A stretch of DNA of 64,000 bases from Pectinatus frisingensis (lineage in GTDB: Bacteria; Bacillota; Negativicutes; Selenomonadales; Selenomonadaceae). Positions 26,307 through 35,265 of the stretch are shown piece after piece. Position 1 is the stretch's first letter, and each line of letters begins with the position of its first letter. The notes below the pieces were generated by a model. That model saw only the letters and a list, made by a program, of their open reading frames with translations. It did not search any database and was not told the DNA's origin. The position numbers were made by a program, and so were the translations under genes. The stretch covers positions 83,549 through 147,548 of the forward strand of contig NZ_WIQU01000007.1 of NCBI RefSeq assembly GCF_015732285.1, in the 5' to 3' direction.

Positions 26307-27911
26307 ATGCTGAATGGGATATGGGAAAATAATAAATATGGTTATATAAGTTCATCACTCAGATTAAAGGCAATGCTGTCAGTATTGCGTAAGTATGATA
26401 TAGTACGGGGTATGAATCCGCTCAAGATGCGTTTGATATTGGAAGCATTGGGGCCAACCTTTGTGAAGCTTGGTCAGGTGTTATCAATGCGGCCTGACTT
26501 TCTGCCCAGTGAGTATGTTTATGAATTAAGTAAATTACAGACTAAAGCTAATCCACTGTCGTTTGAGGTAATAAAAACCGTAATTGAAAAGGAATATGCC
26601 CAAAAATGGACTAATATTTTTGAATCGATTGATGAAACTGCATTGGGGTCAGCTTCAATGGCTCAAGTCCACAGTGCTGTGTTAAAAAATGGCGAACGGG
26701 TTGTTATAAAAGTTCAAAGACCGGGAATCTATGATGTAATGGCGCAAGATATTATGCTTCTTAAACGTACGGTGAGTCTTTTGCAGTTATTCAGTAAGTC
26801 TCGCGGTGTGATTGATTTCATGGCGGTGCTTGATGAGATGTGGAGCATTACAAAACAGGAAATGGATTTTATGATGGAGGCTGACCATCTGGATGAGTTT
26901 CGCCATCTGAACAGTGATGACCCTAATGTCGGTTGTCCGCAGGTTTACCGACGGTTGACAACAGCACGGATTTTGGTAATGGAATATATTGATGGAATAC
27001 GGATAGATGAGATAGATAAATTAAAACAGGCTGGATATAATGTTGAACAGCTTGGTCGCAATTTAGGGAAAAATTATATTAAGCAGATTATAAAGGACGG
27101 TTATTTTCATGCAGATCCTCATTCCGGCAATATATGGGTGAGAAATGGCAAGATAATTTGGCTTGATTTAGGAATGATGGGACGTCTTTCGCAGCAAGAA
27201 AGAAGTGCTTTAAAAAAAGCTGTATATGCATTGGCTCATAATGATACTTTTGCTATGAAATCAGCAATATTGTCATTGGGTATAGCCAGAGGCAAAATAA
27301 ATCATATAAAGTTGTATGAAGATGTAGACACATTAATGATGAGATATAATAATATGCGATTTGATGAATTGCATTTGGGTCAATTGTCTCAAGATATAAT
27401 TGCTGTGTTACGGCAGCATAATCTGGGAATAATACCGGGACTTAGCATGTTTGCTCGAGGTATTATGACTATAGACGGGATTATGCGTATAACCTGTCCC
27501 AAGATTAGTTTTGTAGATATTTTAAAAGATCAGATGCAAAGTGATTTTTCAAAGAATTTTAATTGGCGCGACGAGCTAAAAAAAATACGGCAAGATGGTT
27601 ATTCTCTTATGTATCGGTCAATGCAGCTGCCAGAACAGCTGTCGGATATGATAAAAATGACGATGAGTGGGCAGACTAAGGTCAATCTTGATTTGACCGG
27701 TTCAGAGGAGCCGTTGAAAAATTTTGACAAAATGATAAATAAACTTATAATCGGCATTATAAGTTCAGCTTTGCTGCTGGGATCTTCTATTATTTGTACG
27801 ACCAATATGACACCTAAATTTCTGGAAATTCCTTTTTTAGGCGTTTTGGGATATTTGGCAGCGCTTATTTTATGCGCCCGCCTTTTGATAAGTATTTGGC
27901 GACATCGCTAA
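26307..27911 (+). CDS. ubiB: UbiB/AarF (ABC1) atypical kinase-like membrane protein
   Basis: About 534 residues. Kinase-like motifs of the family: FVKLGQVLSMRPDFLP (KxGQ region), GSASMAQVH (Ala-rich nucleotide loop), VVIKVQRPG, HADPHSGNI and LDLGMMG. The C-terminus has two membrane helices (about 480-500 and 510-528). Family members are ATPases supporting quinone biosynthesis or lipid handling. The frame opens at a TTG six codons earlier, but the ATG after AGGGACAAGG was chosen. Likely in one transcript with thiD and aroH. Confidence 0.9.
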   Translation: MLNGIWENNKYGYISSSLRLKAMLSVLRKYDIVRGMNPLKMRLILEALGPTFVKLGQVLSMRPDFLPSEYVYELSKLQTKANPLSFEVIKTVIEKEYAQKWTNIFESIDETALGSASMAQVHSAVLKNGERVVIKVQRPGIYDVMAQDIMLLKRTVSLLQLFSKSRGVIDFMAVLDEMWSITKQEMDFMMEADHLDEFRHLNSDDPNVGCPQVYRRLTTARILVMEYIDGIRIDEIDKLKQAGYNVEQLGRNLGKNYIKQIIKDGYFHADPHSGNIWVRNGKIIWLDLGMMGRLSQQERSALKKAVYALAHNDTFAMKSAILSLGIARGKINHIKLYEDVDTLMMRYNNMRFDELHLGQLSQDIIAVLRQHNLGIIPGLSMFARGIMTIDGIMRITCPKISFVDILKDQMQSDFSKNFNWRDELKKIRQDGYSLMYRSMQLPEQLSDMIKMTMSGQTKVNLDLTGSEEPLKNFDKMINKLIIGIISSALLLGSSIICTTNMTPKFLEIPFLGVLGYLAALILCARLLISIWRHR

Positions 27912-27972
27912 AAATAAAATGCAGAAGCAGTATAATTTGTTTTGTGGCAAAAATATGAAAGAGGCGATTTAG

Positions 27973-28335
27973 TTGCGTGGCATACGCGGGGCAATAACGG
28001 TAGAAAAAGATAATAAAACAGAAATATATGAGGCTGTTCAGGAATTGTTAAGGGTAATAATGTTAAAAAATGAGTTGACTGTGGATGATATCGGGGCGGC
28101 TATTTTTTCAGCGACACATGATGTAACAGCGGCTTTTCCGGCAGCAGCGGCACGCTGTCTGCCAGGTTGGAATTTAGTGCCGCTTTTTGATGCTCAGCAG
28201 ATGGCAGTGGATAATAGCATCGAAAAATGTATAAGAGTGCTGCTTTTAACCGATAGTTCTAAAAAACAGTCGGAAATAGAACATGTTTATTTGGGTGGGG
28301 CAAGAAAATTGCGACCGGATATAAGTGTGATATAA
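27973..28335 (+). CDS. aroH: Chorismate mutase, AroH type
   Basis: Converts chorismate to prephenate for phenylalanine and tyrosine. 120 residues, the size of the Bacillus monofunctional trimeric enzyme. N-terminus MRGIRGAITVEKDNKTEI has the conserved Arg and Glu; FSATHDVTAAFPAAAAR and HVYLGGARKLRPD carry further active-site residues. TTG start, nine bases after GAGG. Follows ubiB by 61 bp. No other aromatic gene is near, so the link to ubiB may be through quinone or chorismate supply (inference). Confidence 0.92.
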   Translation: MRGIRGAITVEKDNKTEIYEAVQELLRVIMLKNELTVDDIGAAIFSATHDVTAAFPAAAARCLPGWNLVPLFDAQQMAVDNSIEKCIRVLLLTDSSKKQSEIEHVYLGGARKLRPDISVI

Positions 28336-28456
28336 TCTTGTTAACTACATTGATATTGAATCTTGTTTTTAAGTTGGCAGTCCCATTTGTTAAAAGACAG
28401 TTGATTATCAATGATAGAGGATTGTATAAATATTCATAAAGCAGAAAAGGCTAAAA

Positions 28457-28477
28457 GATTAATGATAATTATTAATC
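28457..28477. promoter_or_regulatory. Fur-box-like inverted repeat upstream of the magnesium operon
   Basis: GATTAAT-N7-ATTAATC with centre GATAATT, about 30 bp upstream of the -35 box. It resembles a degenerate Fur-type dyad. The rest of 28336-28505 shows no gene. Confidence 0.3.
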
Positions 28478-28505
28478 GTGATAATGTAAAGCTGATAAAA
28501 AAGTA

Positions 28506-28534
28506 TTGACAAGTGAAAATATGAGCCATATAAT
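28506..28534 (+). promoter_or_regulatory. Promoter of the magnesium operon
   Basis: Perfect consensus: TTGACA (28506-28511), 17-bp spacer, TATAAT (28529-28534). Confidence 0.85.
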
Positions 28535-28552
28535 AAACAAGAATTAAATATT

Positions 28553-28712
28553 GTTCCGGTAAGTAAGGCTACTGCAAGGATATGGACTGTTGCCGCGGAG
28601 TGGTGGAGACACTATGAGAAGGTTTGAACAGGTGATATCGAAAAACAAGGTATCATCTAATACAGTTTCACCGCCTTGCAAAGTTAAAGCTCAAACGGTG
28701 GCGTGGTGTTTT
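28553..28712 (+). ncRNA. M-box (ykoK-type) magnesium riboswitch
   Basis: Starts just after the promoter. It shows conserved M-box blocks in order: GTAAGTAAGGCTACTGCAAG, GGACTGTTGCCGCGGAG, TTTGAACAGG, CTAATACAG and TTAAAGCTC. A terminator hairpin follows 30 bp later, and mgtC and mgtA lie downstream. At high Mg2+ the folded aptamer should favour termination. Identified by motif match, not by a covariance model. Confidence 0.85.
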
Positions 28713-28741
28713 TGCACTGCGAAAATATTATTTGATATTTT

Positions 28742-28782
28742 CCCATGTCTGCGGTTTGTAACCGGGACATGGGTTTTTGTTT
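28742..28782 (+). terminator. Terminator of the M-box
   Basis: CCCATGTC pairs with GACATGGG around a 16-base loop, followed by TTTTTGTTTT. This is the expression platform of the riboswitch. Confidence 0.85.
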
Positions 28783-28802
28783 TATTTGAGGAGATGAATG
28801 TG

Positions 28803-28859
28803 ATGGATGATGGAAGTATTCGAAAAATGCCGGACTGGGGAAATTTAATTGATTTTTAG
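28803..28859 (+). CDS. 18-codon ORF between two leader terminators
   Basis: MDDGSIRKMPDWGNLIDF, starting nine bases after GAGGAG; an ATG three codons earlier overlaps the ribosome site. It lies after the M-box terminator and ends 48 bp before a second terminator that precedes mgtC. An acidic start followed by Pro and Trp recalls leader peptides of Salmonella mgtA/mgtC, whose acidic/proline codons destabilise ribosomes at low Mg2+. It has no homology I can name. It could be a leader peptide or a small effector. Confidence 0.5.
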   Translation: MDDGSIRKMPDWGNLIDF

Positions 28860-28907
28860 TGATATTAAGTATAGATTTTTATCAATGAATTAATATAAAT
28901 AATATTT

Positions 28908-28978
28908 TCCACAGTCAGGCATTAAGAAAAACAATAAAATGAATTATTTTTCTTAATTGAATTGACTGTGGATTTTTT
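28908..28978 (+). terminator. Second terminator in the mgtC leader
   Basis: TCCACAGTCA pairs with TGACTGTGGA, with an inner TTAAGAAAAA/TTTTTCTTAA stem, then TTTTTT. The T run with its flank (TGGATTTTTTGC, 28969-28980) could instead pair with GCAAAAATCCA at 29014-29024, just before the mgtC ribosome site. That gives a possible alternative fold. Confidence 0.75.
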
Positions 28979-29046
28979 GCGCCCTTTTTTTAGTGGAAAT
29001 GGTTAAATGATCTGCAAAAATCCATTATGAGAGGGAGATGGACACA

Positions 29047-29730
29047 ATGTTTACGATGTTTTTGATGAGATTGGGAATAGCGGTGCTAGCCGGTATTTTG
29101 ATTGGTATAGAACGTCAGCTGACAGGGCATCCGGCCGGAGTCCGGATCAATACACTGGTCAGCCTGGGAGCGTGTGTTTTTGTACTGTTTTCTATGGTAA
29201 TTGAGCCGGAACATGTGGCGGATCTGTCCAGAGTGGCAGCGCAGATAGTTTCGGGAGTTGGTTTTTTATGCAGCGGAATTATTTTTAAAGAAGGTACTAG
29301 TGTACGCGGATTAAATACGGCAGCAACTATTTGGTGTTCAGCAGCAATTGGCGTACTTGCCAGTACTGGACAGTATGCTATTGTTTTGGCGGCTACGGGG
29401 GTATTACTCATGGTTAATTTATTGTTGCGGCCATTTGCTAATTGGCTGAAACCTTTGGAATATTTTGATGAAACGGAGAATGTATATCATATTTGTGTGA
29501 CTTGTATGGAAAGAGAGGAATTGACCATACGAGAAAAAATCATGAATTATATTGCAGATACAAAATTAAAACTCATTAAACTGGAAAGTGGTGATATTAT
29601 TGGTGAAAAAGTGGAGATTGAAGCAGTGGTTTCGTGTTATGGCAAACAAAGAAATGTAATTGCAGAAAAATTGATTGCCCGCTTGAGTATTAATAAAGGA
29701 GTAATCGGAGTCGGATGGAAAAATTTATAA
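29047..29730 (+). CDS. mgtC: MgtC/SapB-family membrane protein
   Basis: 227 residues. Five hydrophobic segments in the N-terminal 140 residues with family motifs GILIGIERQLTGHPAGVRIN, GVGFLCSGIIFKEG and VRGLNTAATIW. A cytosolic ACT-like C-terminal domain follows. Members aid growth in low Mg2+ and, in pathogens, inhibit ATP synthase. The ATG at 29047 is nine bases after GGGAG; one three codons earlier abuts the ribosome site. Lies behind an M-box and a second terminator, so expression should be tightly limited to low Mg2+. Confidence 0.92.
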   Translation: MFTMFLMRLGIAVLAGILIGIERQLTGHPAGVRINTLVSLGACVFVLFSMVIEPEHVADLSRVAAQIVSGVGFLCSGIIFKEGTSVRGLNTAATIWCSAAIGVLASTGQYAIVLAATGVLLMVNLLLRPFANWLKPLEYFDETENVYHICVTCMEREELTIREKIMNYIADTKLKLIKLESGDIIGEKVEIEAVVSCYGKQRNVIAEKLIARLSINKGVIGVGWKNL

Positions 29731-29759
29731 ATTGCATTGAACTGAAAGGGGTGAGGACA

Positions 29760-29891
29760 ATGGATGATGCTGGTGGTCATCACAGGATAAACTTTGGGGA
29801 AAATAATAAAAAATTCAGATGTATTGATAAATATCTTATTTACATAAAAAGAATATTTATCAATACATCTGAAAAGATAAATTCCTCATAG
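29760..29891 (+). CDS. 43-codon ORF between mgtC and mgtA
   Basis: Begins [19 protein letters not shown], with a strong GGGGTGAGG ribosome site, and ends 20 bp before mgtA. The peptide is basic and lacks a clear membrane helix. A 21-bp perfect inverted repeat lies inside the frame (29814-29873), so translation would melt this RNA hairpin. It shares the MDD start with the leader ORF. No known family is recognised. It may regulate mgtA translation or stability. Confidence 0.45.
   Translation: MDDAGGHHRINFGENNKKFRCIDKYLIYIKRIFINTSEKINSS
29814..29873 (+). promoter_or_regulatory. Large hairpin upstream of mgtA
   Basis: Perfect 21-bp arms (left half begins TTCAGATGTATTGATAAAT) around an 18-base A+T-rich loop. 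No T run follows on the plus strand, so it is not a normal terminator for the operon. It may protect or block the mgtA message. Confidence 0.65.
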
Positions 29892-29911
29892 CAAAATATG
29901 GAGGGAAGACA

Positions 29912-32632
29912 ATGAAAAAAAGTGAAAATTTAAAAATGAAGGTTCAAAAAGAAAAAATCGAAAAAAGGCTTTTATCAGCAGTTAACAACAAAGAAAAATT
30001 TTTACGGACAGTGAACACGGATACAGAGGGATTATCATCGGAAGCAATAGAAAATAATCGTGAACTTTATGGTAATAATAAAATAGTGCATGGTAAAAGG
30101 CTGTCGTTTTTAAAAAAGATAACGAAAGCTTTCATTAATCCGTTTACGTCCATTTTGATATTTTTAGCGCTTATATCATCTTTTACAGATATAATTATTC
30201 CAATATATCAAAATTCACCTGATGATGTGGATCCTACTTCCGTAATAATTATTTTGACGATGGTTATCATTTCAGGGTTACTGCGATATATACAAGAATC
30301 ACGCAGCGGCGCTGCCGCATCGAAATTATTGGAAATGATTACGACAACAGCCACTGTGGAAAGAAAGGAAACAGGGTTGGCAGAAATCCCCATTGACGAT
30401 ATAGTTGTTGGTGATATTGTACATTTATCAGCAGGGGATATGATCCCTGCCGATGTTTGTCTTTTGCAGGCAAAAGATTTATTTATCAGTCAATCAGTAT
30501 TGACCGGTGAAAGTGAACCAGTCGAAAAATTTGTAGTAGAACAACCCGGTAAAAAGGGAAGTATGACGGAATACGAAGACTTAGTTTTTATGGGCTGCAA
30601 TGTTTTAAGCGGCACAGCCAAAGCTGTGGTGGTGACTACAGGCAATGATACGTTATTTGGCACTATGGCTCAGGCAGTAGTTAAAAAACCGGCGATAACT
30701 AGTTTTGAAAAAGGGGTAAATTCCGTATCATGGGTGTTGATTCGGTTTATGTTGGTGATGGTTCCGGTTATTTTTTTCATTAACGTATTTACCAAGGGAA
30801 GCTGGTTTGATGCATTTCTATTCGGCATTTCTGTTGCAGTGGGACTGACTCCGGAAATGCTGCCGATGATTGTTACGACATGTCTGGCCAAAGGGGCAGT
30901 ATCTATGTCCAAGGAAAAAACGATAATTAAAAATTTGAATTCCATACAAAATTTTGGCGCAATGGATATTCTTTGTACTGATAAAACAGGGACACTTACA
31001 CAAAATCGCGTTGTACTGGAATATCATCTTAATGTACAAGGACAGGAAGATGTTCGGGTATTGCGGCACGCTTTTTTAAACAGTTATTTTCAGACCGGTT
31101 TAAAAAATCTTATGGATATTGCTATAATCAATCGTATGGATGAAGAAGCAAAAAAAGATGATCATTTGCAAAATTATCCTGGGCAATATATTAAAGTTGA
31201 CGAAATACCATTTGACTTTACACGCCGTCGTATGAGTGTAGTTGTTGAAGATCAAGAAAAAAAACGTCAGATAATAACTAAAGGTGCAGTGGAAGAAATG
31301 CTGTCTATCTGTTCTTATGTAGAATATGATGGAAATGTATCAGAGATAACAGCGGAGCTACGCGATAAAATTAAGAAAACGGTCAAAAGATTAAATTTGG
31401 ATGGGATGCGTGTATTAGCTGTTGCACAAAAAACGAATCCGGCACCAGCTGGGGAGTTTAGTGTCAAAGATGAATGCAATATGGTGTTAATTGGTTATTT
31501 GGCATTTTTTGATCCACCAAAAGAATCTTCATTTAATGCTATAAAAAGTCTTTGGGATTGTGGTGTAGAAACTAAAATACTCACTGGGGACAATCCTGAA
31601 ACAACGTCATGTATATGCAAGCAAGTCGGAATTGAAACGAAGAACCTGCTGCTGGGCAGCGATATTGATGGTATGACTGATGAACAATTAAATCGTGCCG
31701 TAGAAAAAAGTAATGTGTTTGCCAAACTGTCACCGGAACAAAAAGCACGAATTGTTACTGCACTGCGGGTTAATGGACATACGGTAGGTTTTATGGGAGA
31801 TGGAATAAATGATGCGGCTGCAATGCGGGCTTCTGATGTAGGTATTTCCGTAAATGAAGCAGTTGATATAGCTAAAGAAGCTGCAGATGTTATTTTATTG
31901 GAAAAAGATTTGATGATTTTGCAAAAAGGCATTATCGAAGGTCGTAAAACCTATGCCAATATGATTAAGTATATAAAAATGACTGCCTCGTCAAATTTTG
32001 GCAATGTGTTTTCTGTGGTTATTGCCAGTATGTTTTTGCCATTTTTACCCATGGAAAGTTTGCATTTAATTTTATTAAATCTTACTTATGATTTGTCTTG
32101 TACATCGATTCCCTGGGACAATGTGGATAAAGAGTTTCTAAGAGTTCCCCGCAAATGGGATGCTTCTTTTGTAAAATCTTTTATGCTGTGGTTTGGTCCA
32201 ACAAGTTCAGTATTTGATATAACGACATACTTATTTATGTATTTTATCGTTTGTCCAATGATTGTATCGAATGGACTGCTGTACTCAGCCATTCCAGAAA
32301 GCGATACAGCTATGCGGGCTCTTTATGTGGCAGTTTTCCAGGCAGGTTGGTTTATTGAATCAATGTGGACACAGACTTTAGTTATTCACATGCTTCGTAC
32401 ACCTAAAATCCCATTTCTTCAAAGCCGCGCATCATTTCCTGTAATAACGCTCACTAGTATCGGGATCGCAGTGCTTTCCTATATACCATACACGTCATTT
32501 GGTGCAGATATCGGACTGGCACCTTTAAATAGTATTTATTGGACAATTCTCTTAGGCACGGTTGCTGTATATATGTTTTTAGTTACTGTTGTAAAAAAAG
32601 TGTACATTAAACGTTATGGAACATTTTATTGA
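29912..32632 (+). CDS. mgtA: Magnesium-importing P-type ATPase
   Basis: 906 residues, the usual MgtA length. Cation ATPase N-terminal domain, then [10 protein letters not shown] (actuator domain) and the phosphorylation site [12 protein letters not shown] with Asp357. Then come LTGDNPETT and [13 protein letters not shown] (hinge), and six C-terminal membrane helices. The helix pattern and the N-terminus match P3B Mg2+ importers. Ribosome site GGAGGG. Last gene of the M-box operon; repeat copy D follows and may end transcription. Confidence 0.96.
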   Translation: MKKSENLKMKVQKEKIEKRLLSAVNNKEKFLRTVNTDTEGLSSEAIENNRELYGNNKIVHGKRLSFLKKITKAFINPFTSILIFLALISSFTDIIIPIYQNSPDDVDPTSVIIILTMVIISGLLRYIQESRSGAAASKLLEMITTTATVERKETGLAEIPIDDIVVGDIVHLSAGDMIPADVCLLQAKDLFISQSVLTGESEPVEKFVVEQPGKKGSMTEYEDLVFMGCNVLSGTAKAVVVTTGNDTLFGTMAQAVVKKPAITSFEKGVNSVSWVLIRFMLVMVPVIFFINVFTKGSWFDAFLFGISVAVGLTPEMLPMIVTTCLAKGAVSMSKEKTIIKNLNSIQNFGAMDILCTDKTGTLTQNRVVLEYHLNVQGQEDVRVLRHAFLNSYFQTGLKNLMDIAIINRMDEEAKKDDHLQNYPGQYIKVDEIPFDFTRRRMSVVVEDQEKKRQIITKGAVEEMLSICSYVEYDGNVSEITAELRDKIKKTVKRLNLDGMRVLAVAQKTNPAPAGEFSVKDECNMVLIGYLAFFDPPKESSFNAIKSLWDCGVETKILTGDNPETTSCICKQVGIETKNLLLGSDIDGMTDEQLNRAVEKSNVFAKLSPEQKARIVTALRVNGHTVGFMGDGINDAAAMRASDVGISVNEAVDIAKEAADVILLEKDLMILQKGIIEGRKTYANMIKYIKMTASSNFGNVFSVVIASMFLPFLPMESLHLILLNLTYDLSCTSIPWDNVDKEFLRVPRKWDASFVKSFMLWFGPTSSVFDITTYLFMYFIVCPMIVSNGLLYSAIPESDTAMRALYVAVFQAGWFIESMWTQTLVIHMLRTPKIPFLQSRASFPVITLTSIGIAVLSYIPYTSFGADIGLAPLNSIYWTILLGTVAVYMFLVTVVKKVYIKRYGTFY

Positions 32633-32668
32633 TAGTATTTAAAAAGTAGTAATAAGATAATAAAGAAA

Positions 32669-32785
32669 CTGCCGCATGTAAATATTTTCATTCATAAATA
32701 TGCATATTGGTTTTAATTGCCTGTCATTGAACGGACAATGGCAGGCTGCATTTTTATGAGGTCAATAGTAGTGTTCATGCGGCAG
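32669..32785 (-). repeat. Interspersed palindromic repeat, copy D
   Basis: Perfect 10-bp terminal inverted repeat CTGCCGCATG/CATGCGGCAG. The core (minus strand AATATGCATATTTATGAATG) is at 32684-32708. Sits between the convergent mgtA and phospholipase-like genes. CCTTTTTG follows the right arm, so it can also act as a terminator for mgtA. Confidence 0.8.
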
Positions 32786-32808
32786 CCTTTTTGTTAGTTA
32801 TAGTAAAT

Positions 32809-33534
32809 TTATAGTGTAGCGTCATAAATTGATATGTTTTCCTTAATAAACCACAGATAAAAAGCGGCAGAACTGGTTTGGGCGCGCGACAGCAATATTT
32901 GGGCACAGTGGAAATAAATGTCTTCTGAAACGGATCCGTTTATAGATGGCATGAAAGCAACGGTAAATTTGGCATTTTCGATAAATAATTCCATGGGATT
33001 TTGACAGATTGGCAAGGTATTATCTGTCAGGACAGTAAATTCGCTGAGATGAGCCCTCACCCATCGCTCAAATTTTTTGTGGCCATGAAATAAATGAATA
33101 CATACATGGTGGGGAACGGTCATATCCTGCAGTAGATGGGCAGCAGCGCCAAGATAGAAAAATGCTCTGGGGAAATTATGCCTTTTACTGGCTTGTTCTG
33201 CTTTATTCAAATAAGAAAAAAAGATGCTGCGGGCTGACGGGAGAAACCATAAACCGTGGTTAGTAGCAGGATTGAAAAAATGGCAGGTGTTTTTAAAGTT
33301 TAGATCTGCCCATACGACACCATTTTGCACTGCAGAAAAATTTTCCTGCAGTGTATGTAAGCTGACGGTTTTTTTGATAAAAGGGTTTTTGAGTAATTCT
33401 AATGCCTTTTTATTGCAAAATTTATGTGTTAAGCACAACTCATTGGTACGGTTAGTGTTTTCAACAATGTTTTGAATAAATAATGAAAATGCGGCAGGAA
33501 TGGGAATATGGTTTAAGTAATCAGCTAAGTACAT
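32809..33534 (-). CDS. Zinc-dependent phospholipase C-like protein
   Basis: About 241 residues. Resembles the Bacillus PC-PLC/alpha-toxin catalytic fold. Likely metal ligands: His37 (LTHKF), Asp77 (WADLNF), His133 and Asp137 (AAHLLQD), His143 (VPHH), and His152 with Glu156 (HKKFERW). The His-x3-Asp-x5-His spacing agrees with the family. No signal peptide or N-terminal Trp after a cleavage site is seen, unlike secreted PLCs. The ATG at 33534 has AAGGTGA six bases upstream. Third gene of a minus-strand run with an amidase and a deacetylase. Confidence 0.7.
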   Translation of the reverse strand: MYLADYLNHIPIPAAFSLFIQNIVENTNRTNELCLTHKFCNKKALELLKNPFIKKTVSLHTLQENFSAVQNGVVWADLNFKNTCHFFNPATNHGLWFLPSARSIFFSYLNKAEQASKRHNFPRAFFYLGAAAHLLQDMTVPHHVCIHLFHGHKKFERWVRAHLSEFTVLTDNTLPICQNPMELFIENAKFTVAFMPSINGSVSEDIYFHCAQILLSRAQTSSAAFYLWFIKENISIYDATL

Positions 33535-33571
33535 GACAGTCACCTTATTCAATGAATGACAGATAGATGTC

Positions 33572-33587
33572 AATGATGATCATCATT
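33572..33587. promoter_or_regulatory. 16-bp palindrome before the phospholipase-like gene
   Basis: Perfect dyad AATGATGATCATCATT in the 73-bp gap after the amidase gene. Possible operator, slightly Fur-like. Confidence 0.35.
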
Positions 33588-33607
33588 AATGCAGGATAAT
33601 ACAGATA

Positions 33608-34198
33608 TTACATTTGTGCGATGACTTTTTGGCGAAAATCGTCAAGCTGGCAATAAAGATTTTTCCCCGGACATAATGTGCTGTTGAGGTCACGGTGTCC
33701 GTATATGACGTTGTTAGAAGGATTCAATTTATATAATTCACATAAAAATGCTGTAAGTTGTTCTCCAGATTGTAATTGCGGATCAGTAGGATAGGCTTCT
33801 TCAAAATCACCGACTATATTGATACCGATAGAAGTCTGGTTATATCCGTAGCAATGGGCACCTATCGTTGTGCGGGGGCGGCCGCGTTCTATTGTGCCGT
33901 CTTTTCGTATAACATAGTGATAACCTATTCCGGCCCAACCGTTGGCAAGGTGCCATTGATGGATTTCAGCAGCAGAAACATCGCGGTTCGTTCCGCCAAC
34001 ATGATGTATTATGATCATATCGGTACTGGGGCGGTCTTGCAGGGGCTGGGCAAACTGAAGGTAAGTTTCCTTTATATAAGGTGGAGATACATGATGGTCG
34101 TTTGCCGCATAGGCAATATTGGTCAAATGCAGATTTGGTGCAAGATAAAAGCTTCCTAAAGTATAAAGCGAATAAAGTAAAAATCTTCTGCGATTCAT
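33608..34198 (-). CDS. N-acetylmuramoyl-L-alanine amidase (amidase_2/PGRP fold), Tat-exported
   Basis: 196 residues. The N-terminus MNRRRFLLYSLYTLGSF is a twin-arginine signal, with a likely cut after AYA (about residue 31). The catalytic domain has zinc ligands His65 or 66 (IIIHHVGG), His168 (YGHRDL) and Cys176 (TLCPGK), with GIGYHYVIRKDG in between. It should cut the bond between MurNAc and the stem peptide outside the membrane. The ATG has AAAGGAC eight bases upstream; a TTG two codons earlier is less well spaced. The polysaccharide deacetylase gene lies 26 bp upstream. Confidence 0.9.
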   Translation of the reverse strand: MNRRRFLLYSLYTLGSFYLAPNLHLTNIAYAANDHHVSPPYIKETYLQFAQPLQDRPSTDMIIIHHVGGTNRDVSAAEIHQWHLANGWAGIGYHYVIRKDGTIERGRPRTTIGAHCYGYNQTSIGINIVGDFEEAYPTDPQLQSGEQLTAFLCELYKLNPSNNVIYGHRDLNSTLCPGKNLYCQLDDFRQKVIAQM

Positions 34199-34224
34199 TG
34201 GCAAATGTCCTTTTTAATTACTTA

Positions 34225-35013
34225 TTATATGGGAAAATTTAAGTGTGTATTCGCTGCAACACGCATAAAATATGGAAAGTGTAAATCAAGCCAAAAACGG
34301 ATGAAAGTATGACTGTATGCCTGAAAGACAGGTATCCTGTTTAATTCATACATATCGTCGCGCTTGGCATCATCTCCCAGATTAACGGTGAAAGCAGCAC
34401 GATAACCGTCTTTTTTAAGCAGGGAAATTACATGTTGATTGTAAGCCCCATAAGGATAGGCAAGGCAGTCAATATGATAGCCCAAATGTTTTTCCAGATC
34501 CAATTTGGAATCCAATAATTGTTTTTGAAGTTCATTATCATTATTTATTTTGTTCAAATATGGATGATTAAATGTATGTCCCTCAAAAGTAATGGTATCT
34601 CTCATTTTATTTATATCCTGCCATGAAAGGTAATTATTATAGCCAATATAGTGCGAAATGAGAAATATCGCAGCTTGAAGATGATATTGCTTTAGTATGG
34701 GATAAGCATTGGTATAGTTGTCTTCATAACCATCATCAAAAGTTATTAATACCGGATTGGGGGGTAATGGGACACCGTTTTGCAGATAATTGAATAATTG
34801 ATCTGGTGTGATGGTGGTATAACCATTATCATTGAGATATTTCATTTGTGTAGTGAATTCCTGGGTACTTAAAGCCAATACTGTGTGGTTGGTATTGTTT
34901 ATTTCGTGATAATTGAGGACAGGTATTTCTCTTTTGCTCATGAAGCGATTGATAGAAAAAACAGCTGCTAAAAGAAAAAATATTATAAAATAAAATTTCT
35001 TCTGTTTCCACAT
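34225..35013 (-). CDS. Polysaccharide deacetylase (NodB domain), membrane-anchored
   Basis: 262 residues with an N-terminal membrane helix (about 7-24) and no clear cleavage site. NodB motifs: TFDDGYEDN (Asp93-Asp94), the metal pair His146 and His150 (GHTFNH), and AYPYGAYN. VLNYHEI near residue 35 places it with the PgaB/IcaB-like group that de-N-acetylates surface glucosamine polymers. Substrate here unknown. Ribosome site AGGAGTG. First gene of the run with the amidase and the phospholipase-like protein, suggesting shared envelope work (inference). Confidence 0.9.
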   Translation of the reverse strand: MWKQKKFYFIIFFLLAAVFSINRFMSKREIPVLNYHEINNTNHTVLALSTQEFTTQMKYLNDNGYTTITPDQLFNYLQNGVPLPPNPVLITFDDGYEDNYTNAYPILKQYHLQAAIFLISHYIGYNNYLSWQDINKMRDTITFEGHTFNHPYLNKINNDNELQKQLLDSKLDLEKHLGYHIDCLAYPYGAYNQHVISLLKKDGYRAAFTVNLGDDAKRDDMYELNRIPVFQAYSHTFIRFWLDLHFPYFMRVAANTHLNFPI

Positions 35014-35265
35014 AAAATAGACAGCACTCCTGATATAGTTTTTTAGATTTATATATTCATGCTACAATACAAATGTGAAATTTTCCTGAAAAAGTGTCTT
35101 GAATTTAGATAAAAATGATAATAAAAATCATTATGATTATAAAATAACAAAAATTTTATAATTACAAATTAACACATATTAATTGACTGCGATGAGCATA
35201 GGTGTTATATTAAAGAGCACATATATTTTATTATTAGCAAAAATTTATGAGAGGAGTTAATATAT

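Noticed and set aside
28590..28859. 89-codon plus-strand open frame
   Set aside because: Its first 70 codons are the M-box and its terminator. Only the last 18 codons, with their own ribosome site, are plausible as a gene.
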